Shown: positions 25,616-36,866 of the stretch, one piece after another
How positions within the stretch are numbered: position 1 is the stretch's first letter
Layout of the letters: the number at the start of each line of letters is the position of its first letter
Assembly: GCA_963834425.1 (NCBI GenBank)
Contig: CAWIBR010000014.1
Span: 1 to 64,000, forward strand
DNA length: 64,000 nucleotides
Reading direction: 5' to 3'
Source of the DNA: CAVURS01 sp963834425
GTDB lineage: Bacteria > Actinomycetota > Actinomycetes > Actinomycetales > CAVURS01
Position numbers and translations under genes: made by a program
The notes under the pieces: model-generated
The model's database searches: none
Told to the model about the DNA's origin: nothing
The model's input: the letters and a program-made list of their open reading frames with translations, nothing else

Positions 25616-28600
25616 CTATCGCCGCAGCCGCAGTCCGCGCGGGGTCGCGTGGAAGCCGGACCGCTCCAGGGCCTGCGCGAGCGGCAGGTCGCTGCCCAGG
25701 ACATCCGCGCCATCGGCGCGCTCGACGGTGAGCCGGCCGAGGGCGCCGTCATGCACGGCCAGGGCCAGCGCGTCGGCGGCGGCCTGGAGCTGTTCGGGGT
25801 CCTCGCTCCAGGACAGCAGGGTGCGGCCGCCGCGCTCGACGTAGAGCACCAGCTCGCCGTCGACCAGCACGACCAGCGCGCCAGCCTTGCGGCCGGGGCG
25901 GTGGCTGCCCGCCCCATCGCCGGGCCGCGCCGGCCAGGGCAGGGCGGCGCCGTAGGCGTTCGCCGGGTCGGCCGCCGCCAGGACCAGGGTGCGGACATCG
26001 ACCCGGCCGGGCGAGCTGACCGAGGCTTGGCCGGACGGCTGGACGACCGGCTCGGGCGCGCGCAGCCGGTCGACCGCGCCGGCCCCAGCGAACTGTGCGG
26101 CTCCGAGTCCCTCGACGAAGTACCCGCGCCGGACTCGACCGGCCTCCTCGGCCGCGGCGAGCACCTTGTAGACGGCGGCGTAACCGCCGGGGGTGCCCTC
26201 GGCCGCGACCGCCCCCCGCGTAACGACGCCATAGCGGTCGAGCAGCACCTCGGCCATCGCGTGTGCGCGCACGGTGGGGTCGGCCTCCGGATCGGGCAGC
26301 AGGGACCAGCGCCCGGCGACCGCGGGTGTCGCCGGGCGGCCCGGGCCGCGCCCGGATGCGGCGTACGACGCGAGCCCGGCGCGCGACCCGGCGTAGCGGC
26401 CTCGGACTGGACGGGTGGGGCGCGTGCGATGCGCGGTGCGGCCGCCGCCGAGCCGACCGCGCAGCGGTGCCAGCGTGTCGCCAGTGACCCGGCCACTCCA
26501 GGCGAGCTCCCACAGGGCAGCAGCGATGTCGGCGTCGGTCGTCGGGCCCATGCGGTCGACGATCGCCGCAGCCAGGGCTCGGAAGAAGTAGGCGCCGCCG
26601 CCGGCCATCGCCTCGATCAGGCCTTGGTGCAGCTCGGTCGGCTCGAGCTCGACGGGCGCGGGGATGGTCAGCGGCGCGGTGTCGGCCAGGTGCAGCGCGA
26701 CCCAGCCGTCGTCGCCGGGCAGCGCGCCGTGGCCGGACCAGAGCACCTCGCCCGCGCTCATCAGCTCGTCCAGGACTGCCGGCTGGTAGTTCTCGATCCG
26801 GGCCGGCAGCACGAGCGTTTCCAACGCGCTGGCCGGCAGGGTCGCTCCCGCCAGCTGCTCGACGACCCGCAGCAGGCCCTCCGTGCCGCGCAGCCGCCCG
26901 CCGACGCCCTGCCAACGCGGCAGGAACCGGGCCAGCTCGACCGCCGGCACGGGCTCCACCTCGGCTCGCAGGGCCGCGAGCGAGCGGCGGCGCAGCGTCC
27001 GCAGCACCTGCGCGTCGCAGTAGTCCAATCCGCCACCGCCGCCCCCGCCACTGGCGGACTGGCCCGGCTCGGCCGGCGAGGAGGTCAGCGGCCGGAGCTC
27101 GCCCTCGACCAGGCGACCGGTCGCCACCAGCCGGCGCAGGGCGTCGAGGACGACGGCAACGCCCAGACCCAGCCAGCCGGCCAGGTCGTGAGCGGTGAAC
27201 GGGCCGCGCGAGCGAGCGAAGCGCGCCGCCAGATCGGCGAGAGGGTCGGCCTCCGGCGCCAGGAACGCCTCGGGGATGCCGACCGGCAGAGCGGTGCCGA
27301 GGGCGTCACGCAGGCGGCCGGCGTCCTCGACGGCGGCCCACCGCTCCTCGCCCGCGACGCGCACCCGGATCAGCCGGCGGCGGCCTTCCAGCTCGACCAG
27401 CCAGTGGGGTGCGGCGGCGGGGTCAACGCTGCGGACCGCGACGTCGGCTGCGGTGATCGGTCCGAGCATGCGCACCAGGTCGGCGACCCCCTCGAGGTCG
27501 CGGGCGGCCCGCTCCGGCACCAGGCGCTGCAGCTCGGCCTCGGTCCGCGCAAGGGCGTCCGGGTCGAGCAGGTCGCGCAGGCTCGCGCCCTCGCCCCGCC
27601 CGAGCAGCTCGCCCAACAGGGTCGGATCCAGGGCGAGGGCCGCCGCGCGGCGTTCGGCCAGCGGGGAGTCGCCTTCGTAGAGGAAGGCCGCGACATAGCC
27701 GAAGAGCAGGCTGCGGGCGAAGGGCGAGGGGGTCGATGTCTCCACCTCGACGACGCGGACCCGGCGGGCGGCCAGATCCCGTTGCAGCGCAACGAGTCCC
27801 GGCACGTCATAGACATCCTGGAGGCACTCGCGCACCGTCTCCAACACGATCGGGAACGACGCGTAGCGGCTGGCCACCTGCAGCAGCTGGGCGGCCCGTT
27901 GACGCTGCTGCCACAGCGGCTGGCGCCGATCGGGGCGGCGGCGGGGGAGCAGGAGCGCACGGGCGGCGCACTCCCGGAACCGCGCGGCGAACAGCGCCGA
28001 GCCGCCGACCTCGGCCGTCACCAGGTCCTCCACCGTGTCCGGCTCCATCAGCACCAGGTCCGCGACGTCGAGCGAACCCCCAACGACGTCCTCGACCTCC
28101 AGGTCGGGCAGGCGGAGCACGATGCCGTCGTCGGCGTGCATCGCCTGGACGTCGATGCCGAACCGCTCGCGCAGCCGCGCGGCCACGGCCAGTGCCCAGG
28201 GCGCATGGACCGGCGCGCCGTACGGCGAGTGCACGACCACCCGCCAGTCGCCGATCTCGTCGCGGAACCGCTCGATCACGATGGTCCGGTCGTCGGGGAC
28301 GTGCCGGGTCGCCTCACGCTGCTCGGCCAGGTAGGCCAGCAGGTTGTCGGCCGCCCAGTCGTCCAGGCCCGCGGCGGCCACCCGAGCGCGGGCGCCCGCT
28401 GGGTCGAGCCGGCCCAGCTCGCGCACGAAGGCGCCCACGGCCCGGCCCAGCTCGGCCGGCCGGCCGAGGGAGTCGCCGTGCCAGAACGGCAGCTTGCCCG
28501 GCTGCCCGGGGGCGGGAGTGACCAGCACCTGGTCGTGGGTGATGTCCTCGATCCGCCAGGAGCTCGAGCCCAGGGTGAAGACGTCGCCGACCCGCGACTC

Positions 28601-30307
28601 GTAGACCATCTCCTCGTCCAGCTCGCCGACCCGGCGCCCGGCCCGCGCGGTGTCCGATCCTCCGGCCAGGAACACGCCGTACAGGCCGCGGTCGGGGATG
28701 GTGCCACCGCTGGTGACCGCCAGCCACTGGCTGCCTGGTCGCCCAGTCACGGTGCCCTGCAACCGATCCCAGACGATCCGCGGCCGCAGCTCGGCGAACT
28801 CCTCCGAGGGGTAGCGGCCGGCCAGCATGTCCAGGACGGCCTCGAGGACCGACCGGGTCAGCGCGGAGTAGGGCGCGGCCCGGCGGACGAGGGCCTCGAT
28901 GTCGTCGACGGACCACTCGTCCATCGCCGTCATGGCCACGACCTGCTGGGCCAGCACGTCGAGGGGGTTGGCCGGCACTCGCAGCTCCTCGATCTGCCCT
29001 GCGCGCATCCGCTCGACGACGACGGCGGTCTGCAGGAGGTCACCGCGGTACTTCGGGAAGACGACTCCCTCGGACACGGCGCCCACCTGGTGGCCGGCGC
29101 GACCGACGCGTTGCAGGCCGCTGGCGACGCTGGGCGGCGACTCGACCTGCACCACGAGGTCGACGGCGCCCATGTCGATGCCGAGCTCGAGCGAGCTGGT
29201 CGCCACCACCGCGGGCAACCGGCCGGACTTCAGGTCGTCCTCGATGAGTGCGCGCTGCTCCTTGCTCACCGAGCCGTGATGGGCTCGGGCCAGGATGGGC
29301 GGTGCGCCCGCCGATGCACCGGCCTGGGCCATCAGCTGGGCTGGTGAGACCGAGCCCGGATCGGGCAAGGCCAACTCGAGCCGCTCGGCCCAGACCTCGT
29401 TGAGTCGGGCGGTCAGCCGCTCGGCCAGCCGGCGTGAGTTGGCGAAGACCAGCGTGGAGCGGTGCGCGGCGATCAGGTCGACCACGCGCTCCTCGACGTG
29501 CGGCCAGATCGAGGCGCGGGGCGGCTCGCCGGCCGCCGGCCCGGTCAGGTCGCCGGTCGGTTGCCCGAGCTCGCCGAGGTCGGGGACGGGAACCACGACG
29601 CGCAGGTCGAACGCCTTCTCGGAGGCGGGTTGCACCACCGTGACCGGTCGCCCGCCGGCCAGGAAGCGAGCGACCTCCGGCACCGGGCGGACCGTGGCCG
29701 AGAGCCCGATCCGCTGGGCCGGCCGCTCCAGCAGGGCATCCAGCCGCTCCAGGGTCAGCGCGAGATGCGCGCCGCGCTTGGTGCCCGCGACCGCGTGCAC
29801 CTCGTCGACGATCACCGTCTCGACGCCGGCCAGCACCTCCCGAGCACGGGACGTGAGCAGCAGGAAGAGCGACTCCGGCGTGGTGATCAGTACGTCCGGT
29901 GGCGTGCGTGGGAAGGCCCGGCGCTCAGCCGCGGTCGTGTCGCCGGAACGGACCGCGACCTGGATCTGCGGCTCGGGCTCGCCCAGCCGGACGGCGGCGT
30001 GCCGCACCCCGGTCAGCGGCGCCCGGAGGTTGCGCTCGACGTCGACCGCCAGGGCCTTCATCGGAGAGACGTAGAGCACCCGGCAGCGTCGTTGCGGTTC
30101 GGCCGGTGGCGGGGTCGAGGCGAGCCGGTCCAGCGCCCACAGGAAGGCGGCCAGCGTCTTGCCGGAGCCGGTCGGCGCCACCACCAAGGCATGGTCGCCG
30201 GCCCGGATCGCCTCCCAGGCGCCCACCTGGGCCGGGGTCGCGGCGGCGAAGGCTCCTTCGAACCACGCGCGCGTGGCGGGGGAGAACGCATCGAGTACGC
30301 CGGGCAT
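25616..30307 (-). CDS. lhr: Lhr-type ATP-dependent DNA helicase
   Basis: Large superfamily-2 3'-5' helicase of the repair-linked Lhr family, 1563 residues. Motifs in order: Q-like RAWFEGAFAAATPAQVGAWEAI, Walker A APTGSGKTLAAFLWALD, LYVSPMKALAVD, DEVHAVAGTKRG, SATVRP, LVFANSRR, ATSSLELGIDMG and QRVGRAGHQ, then winged-helix and long C-terminal Lhr domains. ATG 30307 begins MPGVLDAFSP; GTG 30325 is an alternative. A +strand open frame of similar length over this gene is a GC-bias shadow. Co-directional with nei. Confidence 0.95.
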   Translation of the reverse strand: MPGVLDAFSPATRAWFEGAFAAATPAQVGAWEAIRAGDHALVVAPTGSGKTLAAFLWALDRLASTPPPAEPQRRCRVLYVSPMKALAVDVERNLRAPLTGVRHAAVRLGEPEPQIQVAVRSGDTTAAERRAFPRTPPDVLITTPESLFLLLTSRAREVLAGVETVIVDEVHAVAGTKRGAHLALTLERLDALLERPAQRIGLSATVRPVPEVARFLAGGRPVTVVQPASEKAFDLRVVVPVPDLGELGQPTGDLTGPAAGEPPRASIWPHVEERVVDLIAAHRSTLVFANSRRLAERLTARLNEVWAERLELALPDPGSVSPAQLMAQAGASAGAPPILARAHHGSVSKEQRALIEDDLKSGRLPAVVATSSLELGIDMGAVDLVVQVESPPSVASGLQRVGRAGHQVGAVSEGVVFPKYRGDLLQTAVVVERMRAGQIEELRVPANPLDVLAQQVVAMTAMDEWSVDDIEALVRRAAPYSALTRSVLEAVLDMLAGRYPSEEFAELRPRIVWDRLQGTVTGRPGSQWLAVTSGGTIPDRGLYGVFLAGGSDTARAGRRVGELDEEMVYESRVGDVFTLGSSSWRIEDITHDQVLVTPAPGQPGKLPFWHGDSLGRPAELGRAVGAFVRELGRLDPAGARARVAAAGLDDWAADNLLAYLAEQREATRHVPDDRTIVIERFRDEIGDWRVVVHSPYGAPVHAPWALAVAARLRERFGIDVQAMHADDGIVLRLPDLEVEDVVGGSLDVADLVLMEPDTVEDLVTAEVGGSALFAARFRECAARALLLPRRRPDRRQPLWQQRQRAAQLLQVASRYASFPIVLETVRECLQDVYDVPGLVALQRDLAARRVRVVEVETSTPSPFARSLLFGYVAAFLYEGDSPLAERRAAALALDPTLLGELLGRGEGASLRDLLDPDALARTEAELQRLVPERAARDLEGVADLVRMLGPITAADVAVRSVDPAAAPHWLVELEGRRRLIRVRVAGEERWAAVEDAGRLRDALGTALPVGIPEAFLAPEADPLADLAARFARSRGPFTAHDLAGWLGLGVAVVLDALRRLVATGRLVEGELRPLTSSPAEPGQSASGGGGGGGLDYCDAQVLRTLRRRSLAALRAEVEPVPAVELARFLPRWQGVGGRLRGTEGLLRVVEQLAGATLPASALETLVLPARIENYQPAVLDELMSAGEVLWSGHGALPGDDGWVALHLADTAPLTIPAPVELEPTELHQGLIEAMAGGGAYFFRALAAAIVDRMGPTTDADIAAALWELAWSGRVTGDTLAPLRGRLGGGRTAHRTRPTRPVRGRYAGSRAGLASYAASGRGPGRPATPAVAGRWSLLPDPEADPTVRAHAMAEVLLDRYGVVTRGAVAAEGTPGGYAAVYKVLAAAEEAGRVRRGYFVEGLGAAQFAGAGAVDRLRAPEPVVQPSGQASVSSPGRVDVRTLVLAAADPANAYGAALPWPARPGDGAGSHRPGRKAGALVVLVDGELVLYVERGGRTLLSWSEDPEQLQAAADALALAVHDGALGRLTVERADGADVLGSDLPLAQALERSGFHATPRGLRLRR

Positions 30308-30440
30308 CGGGCCATCCTCGCTCACGCCACCGACAGCGCACGCCGACCGACCGTGCCGTCGCGGGCCCGGCGTCGCCGTCAGCGCCGACGGTGGCCACGG
30401 TGCCGTCGGTCTCGACGGGGCGGCGAAACCGAGATGCCGG

Positions 30441-30464
30441 GTGTCGCCGCCCGCCACTAGCGTG
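30441..30464 (+). promoter_or_regulatory. Putative promoter of the ABC exporter operon
   Basis: TAGCGT (30458-30463) ends 7 nt before ATG 30471, giving a leaderless start. GTGTC at 30441-30445 lies 12 bp before the TAG, the spacing of the RecA-NDp promoter seen upstream of recA, though the first base differs. This may be coincidence. Confidence 0.4.
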
Positions 30465-30470
30465 GCCGCG

Positions 30471-31406
<936 letters not shown>

Positions 31407-31409
31407 GCG

Positions 31410-32240
31410 ATGGCCGACCTGCGCCAAGGGACCGGGCTCCGCCTCGACACGGTGCCGTCCGCGGTGATCGGTGAGGGTTGGCCGCCGCTGCGCGTGCTCT
31501 CCCACTACCTGCTCGCCTGGCGCCGGCTGTGGACGGGCACGGTCTTCTCGGCCTTCCTGTCGCCGGCGCTCTACCTGGTGGCCATGGGTTATGGGTTGGG
31601 CAGCCTGGTCGGGCGGGGCGGCCGGTTGGTCGACGGCGTGCCGTACCTGGCGTTCGTGACCCCCGGCGTGATGGCCGCGACCGCGATGCAGACGGCCATC
31701 GCGGAGTCGACCTGGCCGGTGCTGTCGTCGATCAAGTGGTCCCGGCAGTTCCACGCGATGCTGGCGTCGCCGCTCGGCGTCTTCGACATCGTGATCGGGC
31801 ACCTGCTCCATCTGCTCGTGCGGGTGGCCCTCGCGGGCTCGGTGTTCCTGGCCTTCGCCGCCCTCGTCGGGGCCGTGCCCTCGTGGACGGGCATCCTCGC
31901 GGTGCCGACCGTCATGATCGTCGGACTGGCTTTTGCCGCACCGGTTTTCGCGTTCACGACCTACCTCAACGGGGACGCCGGCTTCAACATCCTCTTCCGT
32001 TTGGTGATGATCCCGCTCTTCCTCTTCTCGGGCACGTTCTTCCCGATCAGCCAGCTCCCGACCGGCCTGCAGCTGCTGGCCCGGATCACCCCCCTCTGGC
32101 ACGGCGTCACGCTTGCGCGCGACGCGACCCTGGGCCGGCTCGGGCTCGACGACGTCGGGCACGCGGCGTACCTGTTGCTGTGGGTGGTCGTGGGCACGGT
32201 GTGGGCGGTCCACGGACTGCGCCGGCGGATGGTGGTCTGA
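31410..32240 (+). CDS. ABC-2 type transporter permease (first)
   Basis: Six-helix membrane subunit of 276 residues of the NodJ/DrrB type. TITPLWHGV-like ending (ARITPLWHGVTLARD) and FLFSGTFFPISQLP are characteristic of the ABC-2 superfamily. The ATG is 3 bases after the ATPase stop. Confidence 0.9.
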   Translation: MADLRQGTGLRLDTVPSAVIGEGWPPLRVLSHYLLAWRRLWTGTVFSAFLSPALYLVAMGYGLGSLVGRGGRLVDGVPYLAFVTPGVMAATAMQTAIAESTWPVLSSIKWSRQFHAMLASPLGVFDIVIGHLLHLLVRVALAGSVFLAFAALVGAVPSWTGILAVPTVMIVGLAFAAPVFAFTTYLNGDAGFNILFRLVMIPLFLFSGTFFPISQLPTGLQLLARITPLWHGVTLARDATLGRLGLDDVGHAAYLLLWVVVGTVWAVHGLRRRMVV

Positions 32241-32241
32241 G

Positions 32242-33042
32242 GTGTCCCTGATCGCGCGCCCGCGGACTCGTCCGGCGCTGCCCGCCCGGGCCGGCGTCGT
32301 GGTCGAGCGCAGCATCATGACCTACCGCCGCCAGTGGATCGCGTTCGCCACCGGCTTCCTGGAGCCGGTCTTCTACCTGCTCTCGATCGGCGTGGGCGTT
32401 GGAGCGCTCGTGGGTCGGATCCCGTTGGGCGACGGGCAGTCTGTGTCGTACGCCGAGTTCGTGGCGCCCGCGATGCTGGCCGTCTCGGCGATGAACGGCG
32501 CGATCTTCGACGCGACGTACAACATGTTCTTCAAGCTGCGCTACGCCCGCACCTACGAGTCCATGCTGGCGACCCCGGTCGGGGTCGCCGACATCGCGGC
32601 CGGGGAGCTCACCTGGACCCTGATCCGGGGCGGGATCTACTCGCTGAGCTTCCTGGTGGTCGCCCTCTTCCTCGGGCTGGTCGTCAGCTGGTGGGCCCTG
32701 CTCGCCCTGCCGGCGGCCCTGGTGATCGGGCTGGCCTTCGGCGCGGCCGGGATGGCGGCGACGACCTGGATCCGCGGGATCGCGGACTTCGACTACGTGC
32801 AGCTCGTGCTGGTGCCGATGATGCTGCTCTCCGCGACGTTCTTCCCGGTGACGACCTACCCGGGTGCGCTGCGCTGGCTGGTCGAGCTGTCGCCGCTCTA
32901 CCACGGCGTCGCGTTGGAACGCGGGTTGATGCTCGGCCAGATCGGCTGGTCCCTGCTGGGCCACCTGCTGGTGCTGGTCGCGCTGGGCGCGGTGGGCGCC
33001 CGGATCCTGTCGCGTCGCTTGGCCAACCTGCTGCTGCGGTGA
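32242..33042 (+). CDS. ABC-2 type transporter permease (second)
   Basis: Second six-helix ABC-2 permease, 266 residues, homologous in layout to its neighbour (MLLSATFFPVTTYP and ELSPLYHGVALERG). The GTG at 32242 is one base after the previous stop and fixes the start. The two permeases probably heterodimerise on the ATPase at 30471. Confidence 0.9.
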   Translation: MSLIARPRTRPALPARAGVVVERSIMTYRRQWIAFATGFLEPVFYLLSIGVGVGALVGRIPLGDGQSVSYAEFVAPAMLAVSAMNGAIFDATYNMFFKLRYARTYESMLATPVGVADIAAGELTWTLIRGGIYSLSFLVVALFLGLVVSWWALLALPAALVIGLAFGAAGMAATTWIRGIADFDYVQLVLVPMMLLSATFFPVTTYPGALRWLVELSPLYHGVALERGLMLGQIGWSLLGHLLVLVALGAVGARILSRRLANLLLR

Positions 33043-33130
33043 CAGCTACGGTGACGAGCGGATGACCGGTGCAGGATGGCCCGGTGGTGTCGAGTAACCG
33101 TCCCCCTCAAGTGACCGAAGCGAGGCTCGA

Positions 33131-33967
33131 ATGTCGGTGCGTTCCACGGTCGGTGGCGGGTTGCGCCGTGGCCTCCCGGCTCCCGCGTTCGAGGTCGTGG
33201 TCGACGTCGACCGGAAGGTCCGCAGCTGGGCTCGGCCGCGACTGAGGCGGCGACGCGAGGCGCGGGCGGCGCGTCAGCGGGCCGGGGACTTCTGCGCGCT
33301 CGCGGCCTACTACGGCACGGACAAGTGGGGTCGGCACCGTTACGGGCAGCACTACCAGCGGCACCTGGAGACGTTCCGCGACCGGCGCTTCGCCATGCTC
33401 GAGATCGGCATCGGGGGCTACCAGCACGAGGGCAAGGGCGGGGCGTCCCTGCGGGCCTGGCAGGACTTCTTTCCCCGGGCCCAGGTCATCGGGCTCGACA
33501 TCGAGGACAAGTCCTTCGTCGACGGCGGGCGGATCCGGTCCTACCAGGGCAGCCAGGCCGACCCCGAGCTGCTCCGCCGGATCAGCCGCGAGGCCGGCCC
33601 GTTCCTGCTCATCGTGGACGACGGCAGCCACCGCCCCGAGCACGTCCGCGCGACCTTCGAGGTGCTGTTCCCCTTGCTGCTCGACGGGGGCATCTACGTG
33701 ATCGAGGACACCCAGACGTCGTACTGGCCGGAGTGGGGCGGTGCCGAGGACCGGCAGGACCGGAACACCTCGATGGCGCTGGTCAAGGATCTGGTGGACG
33801 GGCTCAACTACGAGGAGTACGTCGACCAGGACTATCAGCCGAGCTACAGCGACGAGCATGTTGTGGCGGTGCACTGCTATCACAACCTGGTCGTGCTGGA
33901 GAAGGGCCGCAACAACGAGGGAACCGCCAAGCGGCGGTTCCTCGCCAAGCGGTACGCAGACCAATGA
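33131..33967 (+). CDS. Class I SAM-dependent methyltransferase, MycE-like
   Basis: The 278-residue protein starts with a basic stretch (RPRLRRRREARAARQR), then a Rossmann methyltransferase core: YYGTDKW near 61, MLEIGIGGYQ for SAM binding, VIGLDIEDKS and LIVDDGSH. The DDGSH motif and opening DKW resemble metal-dependent sugar O-methyltransferases such as MycE/TylF types. No sugar biosynthesis genes are adjacent, so the substrate is open. The ATG overlaps none upstream; its stop overlaps the DUF3046 gene by 4 bases. Confidence 0.82.
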   Translation: MSVRSTVGGGLRRGLPAPAFEVVVDVDRKVRSWARPRLRRRREARAARQRAGDFCALAAYYGTDKWGRHRYGQHYQRHLETFRDRRFAMLEIGIGGYQHEGKGGASLRAWQDFFPRAQVIGLDIEDKSFVDGGRIRSYQGSQADPELLRRISREAGPFLLIVDDGSHRPEHVRATFEVLFPLLLDGGIYVIEDTQTSYWPEWGGAEDRQDRNTSMALVKDLVDGLNYEEYVDQDYQPSYSDEHVVAVHCYHNLVVLEKGRNNEGTAKRRFLAKRYADQ

Positions 33968-34206
33968 GGTCCAGCGAGTTCTGGGAGCTGATGCGCGGCG
34001 AGTTCGGTGCGACGTACGCCGACACGCTGGCCCGCGAGCATGTCGTCTCGGCCCTCGGGGAGCGGACCGCCATGCAGGCTCTGGCCGCCGGCATCGACCC
34101 GCGGGAGGTGTGGCTCGCGGTGTGCGCCGACCTGCAGGTGCCGCGGGAGCGCTGGCTGGGGCTGGACGACCCGCGCAAGACCACCCGCAGCCGTCGGCAC
34201 GAGTGA
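33964..34206 (+). CDS. DUF3046 family protein
   Basis: Short 80-residue cytoplasmic protein of unknown function (FWELMRGEFG, YADTLAREHVVSALG, WLAVCADLQVPRERW). DUF3046 genes sit directly upstream of recA throughout actinobacteria. The ATG overlaps the methyltransferase stop (ATGA). Confidence 0.92.
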   Translation: MRSSEFWELMRGEFGATYADTLAREHVVSALGERTAMQALAAGIDPREVWLAVCADLQVPRERWLGLDDPRKTTRSRRHE

Positions 34207-34259
34207 GTCGCCGGCGCTCCTGAGGGCGACGCGCGACACGCCGGGCCGAAATCCGAGCG

Positions 34260-34275
34260 TCGAACAGGTGTACGG
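34260..34275 (+). promoter_or_regulatory. LexA (SOS) box upstream of recA
   Basis: TCGAACAGGTGTACGG matches the actinobacterial LexA consensus CGAAC-N4-GTTCG with two departures in the right half. It is 177 bp before the recA start, upstream of a second, LexA-independent promoter. Confidence 0.75.
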
Positions 34276-34281
34276 ATAGCC

Positions 34282-34318
34282 TTGTCCACAGCTCGAGGGG
34301 CCCGTCCCACCGTCCACA
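34282..34318 (+). promoter_or_regulatory. Pair of TCCACA (DnaA-type) boxes upstream of recA
   Basis: TTGTCCACA (34282-34290) is the preferred actinomycete DnaA box. CCGTCCACA follows at 34310-34318. The same two-box arrangement with common flanks (CAGCTCG) lies upstream of nrdR. Confidence 0.5.
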
Positions 34319-34340
34319 GGGCGGAGTCGGCCTCTGCGGG

Positions 34341-34364
34341 TTGTCGGCGGCGGCGCCTAGCGTC
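34341..34364 (+). promoter_or_regulatory. RecA-NDp (PafBC-type) recA promoter
   Basis: TTGTC (34341-34345), 12 bp, then TAGCGTC (34358-34364) reproduces the RecA-NDp promoter pattern TTGTC-N12-TAGnGTC known from mycobacterial recA, which PafBC activates after DNA damage independently of LexA. The spacing is exact. The leader to the recA ATG would be about 65-70 nt. Confidence 0.8.
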
Positions 34365-34436
34365 ACCGACAACAACCGAGAACGACCCAGACCACCGGCG
34401 GCCGCGGCCGCCGACCAAGGACAGGTGGAGAGACAC

Positions 34437-35504
<1,068 letters not shown>

Positions 35505-35611
35505 GCGGTCGGCCGCCCGGTCGTGATCGGCGGCCGGCCCGGACCCGCGGGCCGGATGAGCCGACGCCGGGCAGCGACGCGGACCTCACACCGGCCGCTG
35601 ACCCGGAGTCG

Positions 35612-36158
35612 GTGGTCCGCACGATCGTCCTGACCGCGCTGACGGCGGCCCCGCGCAGCCGGGCCCAGCTGGAGACCAAGCTGAGCGCCAAGGGTGCGCC
35701 GCCCGATGTCGTGGCCCGGGTGCTCGACCGGTTCGAGCAGGTCGGGCTGGTCGACGACGAGGAGTTCGCTCGGGCCCTGGTCCGCTCCCGCCAGTCCAGT
35801 CGCGGGCTGGCTGGCCGAGCACTGCGCCAGGAGCTCCGTCGCAGCGGGGTCGACGACGAGACGGCGGCGGTGGCGTTGGCCGACGTGGACCCGGCGCAGG
35901 AGCTGGCCACCGCCCGGGCCCTGGTCGACAAACGCCTGCCGTCCACCCGCGGTCTGCCGACGGCCAAGCGGATCTCCCGGTTGGCCGGGATGCTCGCGCG
36001 CAAGGGTTACCCCAGCGGGGTGACGATGCAGGTGGTCCGGGCCGCTCTGGCCGCTGAGTCCGACCCGGGAGCCGGCTCGCCGGAGCGCGGCGGAGGCGGG
36101 CGACCACTGGTCGGACGAGGCCGACCTCGATCAGGTCGCCCTGAGTCTGGGCGACTGA
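35612..36158 (+). CDS. recX: Regulatory protein RecX, probable one-base shift near the end
   Basis: RecA modulator. The core VVRTIVLTALTAAPRSRAQLE, RFEQVGLVDDEEFARALV and KRISRLAGMLARKGYPSG are the three-helix RecX repeats. The frame from GTG 35612 runs to a stop at 36218 with an unlikely Gly/Arg-rich tail, while a +1 reading near 36061-36110 gives GDHWSDEADLDQVALSLGD ending at 36158, a RecX-like C-terminus; I give that end. Upstream, the same frame stays open back to a CTG overlapping the recA stop (35501), with an acidic DPES lead-in, so the real start may lie there. Confidence 0.82.
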
Positions 36159-36272
36159 CCCTTCGGCCGGGACCGCCCGACGGCGATCTCCGGCCGCCGG
36201 CGCTCGGCCGGGGCCGGTGAACGTTCCACCCGGCGGTCACGAACCTGCGATGTGGCAGTCCCCCTTCCGGCC

Positions 36273-36278
36273 TACCGT
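36273..36278 (+). promoter_or_regulatory. Putative sigma-factor gene -10 box (leaderless)
   Basis: TACCGT lies 6 nt before GTG 36285 and favours this start over an in-frame codon at 36252. Confidence 0.45.
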
Positions 36279-36284
36279 GGTGTG

Positions 36285-36866
36285 GTGACCGAGCCGCAGC
36301 ACGCCTCGACGCTGCTCGCTCGCGTGGCCGCAGGGGAGCACGAGGCCGTCAGTGACTTCTATGCCCGATACCGCCCGATGATCACCCGCACCGTGCTGGG
36401 GCTGGTCGGGGGCGACCAGGCCCTGGCCGAAGACGTCCTCCAAGAGACGGCCCTGCGGTTATGGCGTGCCGGGGCCCGGTTCGACCCCGCGCTCGGCAGC
36501 GAGGAGGTCTATGTCCGCGTCGTGGCGCGCCGAGCCGCCGTCGACCTGTTGCGCCGTCGTCGCGAGCTGCCGGCCGAGTGGGTCGCCGACGCGGCCGACG
36601 CCAGCCACGCCACCCAGGCCGCGCGGACGGGAGCGACGACCCCGCCGGCCCAGGAGCAGGTGCTGGATGCCGACCTGGTGGAGCGGGCCATGGTCACGCT
36701 GACCGATGCCCACCGCGAGGTCGTGACCCGGGCGTACCTGCTGGACCAGAGCTACACCGACATCGCACTCGGGCTCGGCGTGCCCGTCGCCACGGTGCGG
36801 ACCCGGGTGTTCTACGGCCTGCGTGCCCTGCGCAGAGCCTTGACCGATGAGGGGGAGAAGAAGTGA
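36285..36866 (+). CDS. ECF (extracytoplasmic function) RNA polymerase sigma factor
   Basis: Sigma-70 family protein of 193 residues with only regions 2 and 4. Region 2 includes YARYRPMITRTVLGLVGGDQALAEDVLQETALRLWR; region 4 includes HREVVTRAYLLDQSYTDIALGLGVPVATVRTR. Its GTG follows a -10-like TACCGT. It overlaps the downstream zinc-finger anti-sigma gene by 4 bases, so it is probably held inactive by that partner. Confidence 0.93.
   Translation: MTEPQHASTLLARVAAGEHEAVSDFYARYRPMITRTVLGLVGGDQALAEDVLQETALRLWRAGARFDPALGSEEVYVRVVARRAAVDLLRRRRELPAEWVADAADASHATQAARTGATTPPAQEQVLDADLVERAMVTLTDAHREVVTRAYLLDQSYTDIALGLGVPVATVRTRVFYGLRALRRALTDEGEKK

Noticed and set aside
24848..29347. A 1499-codon open frame on the plus strand opposite lhr and nei
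   Set aside because: It is a GC-bias shadow: low complexity, no family motifs, while the minus strand holds all helicase motifs. The same applies to long frames opposite pnp, the M16 gene, ftsK and nrdJ.
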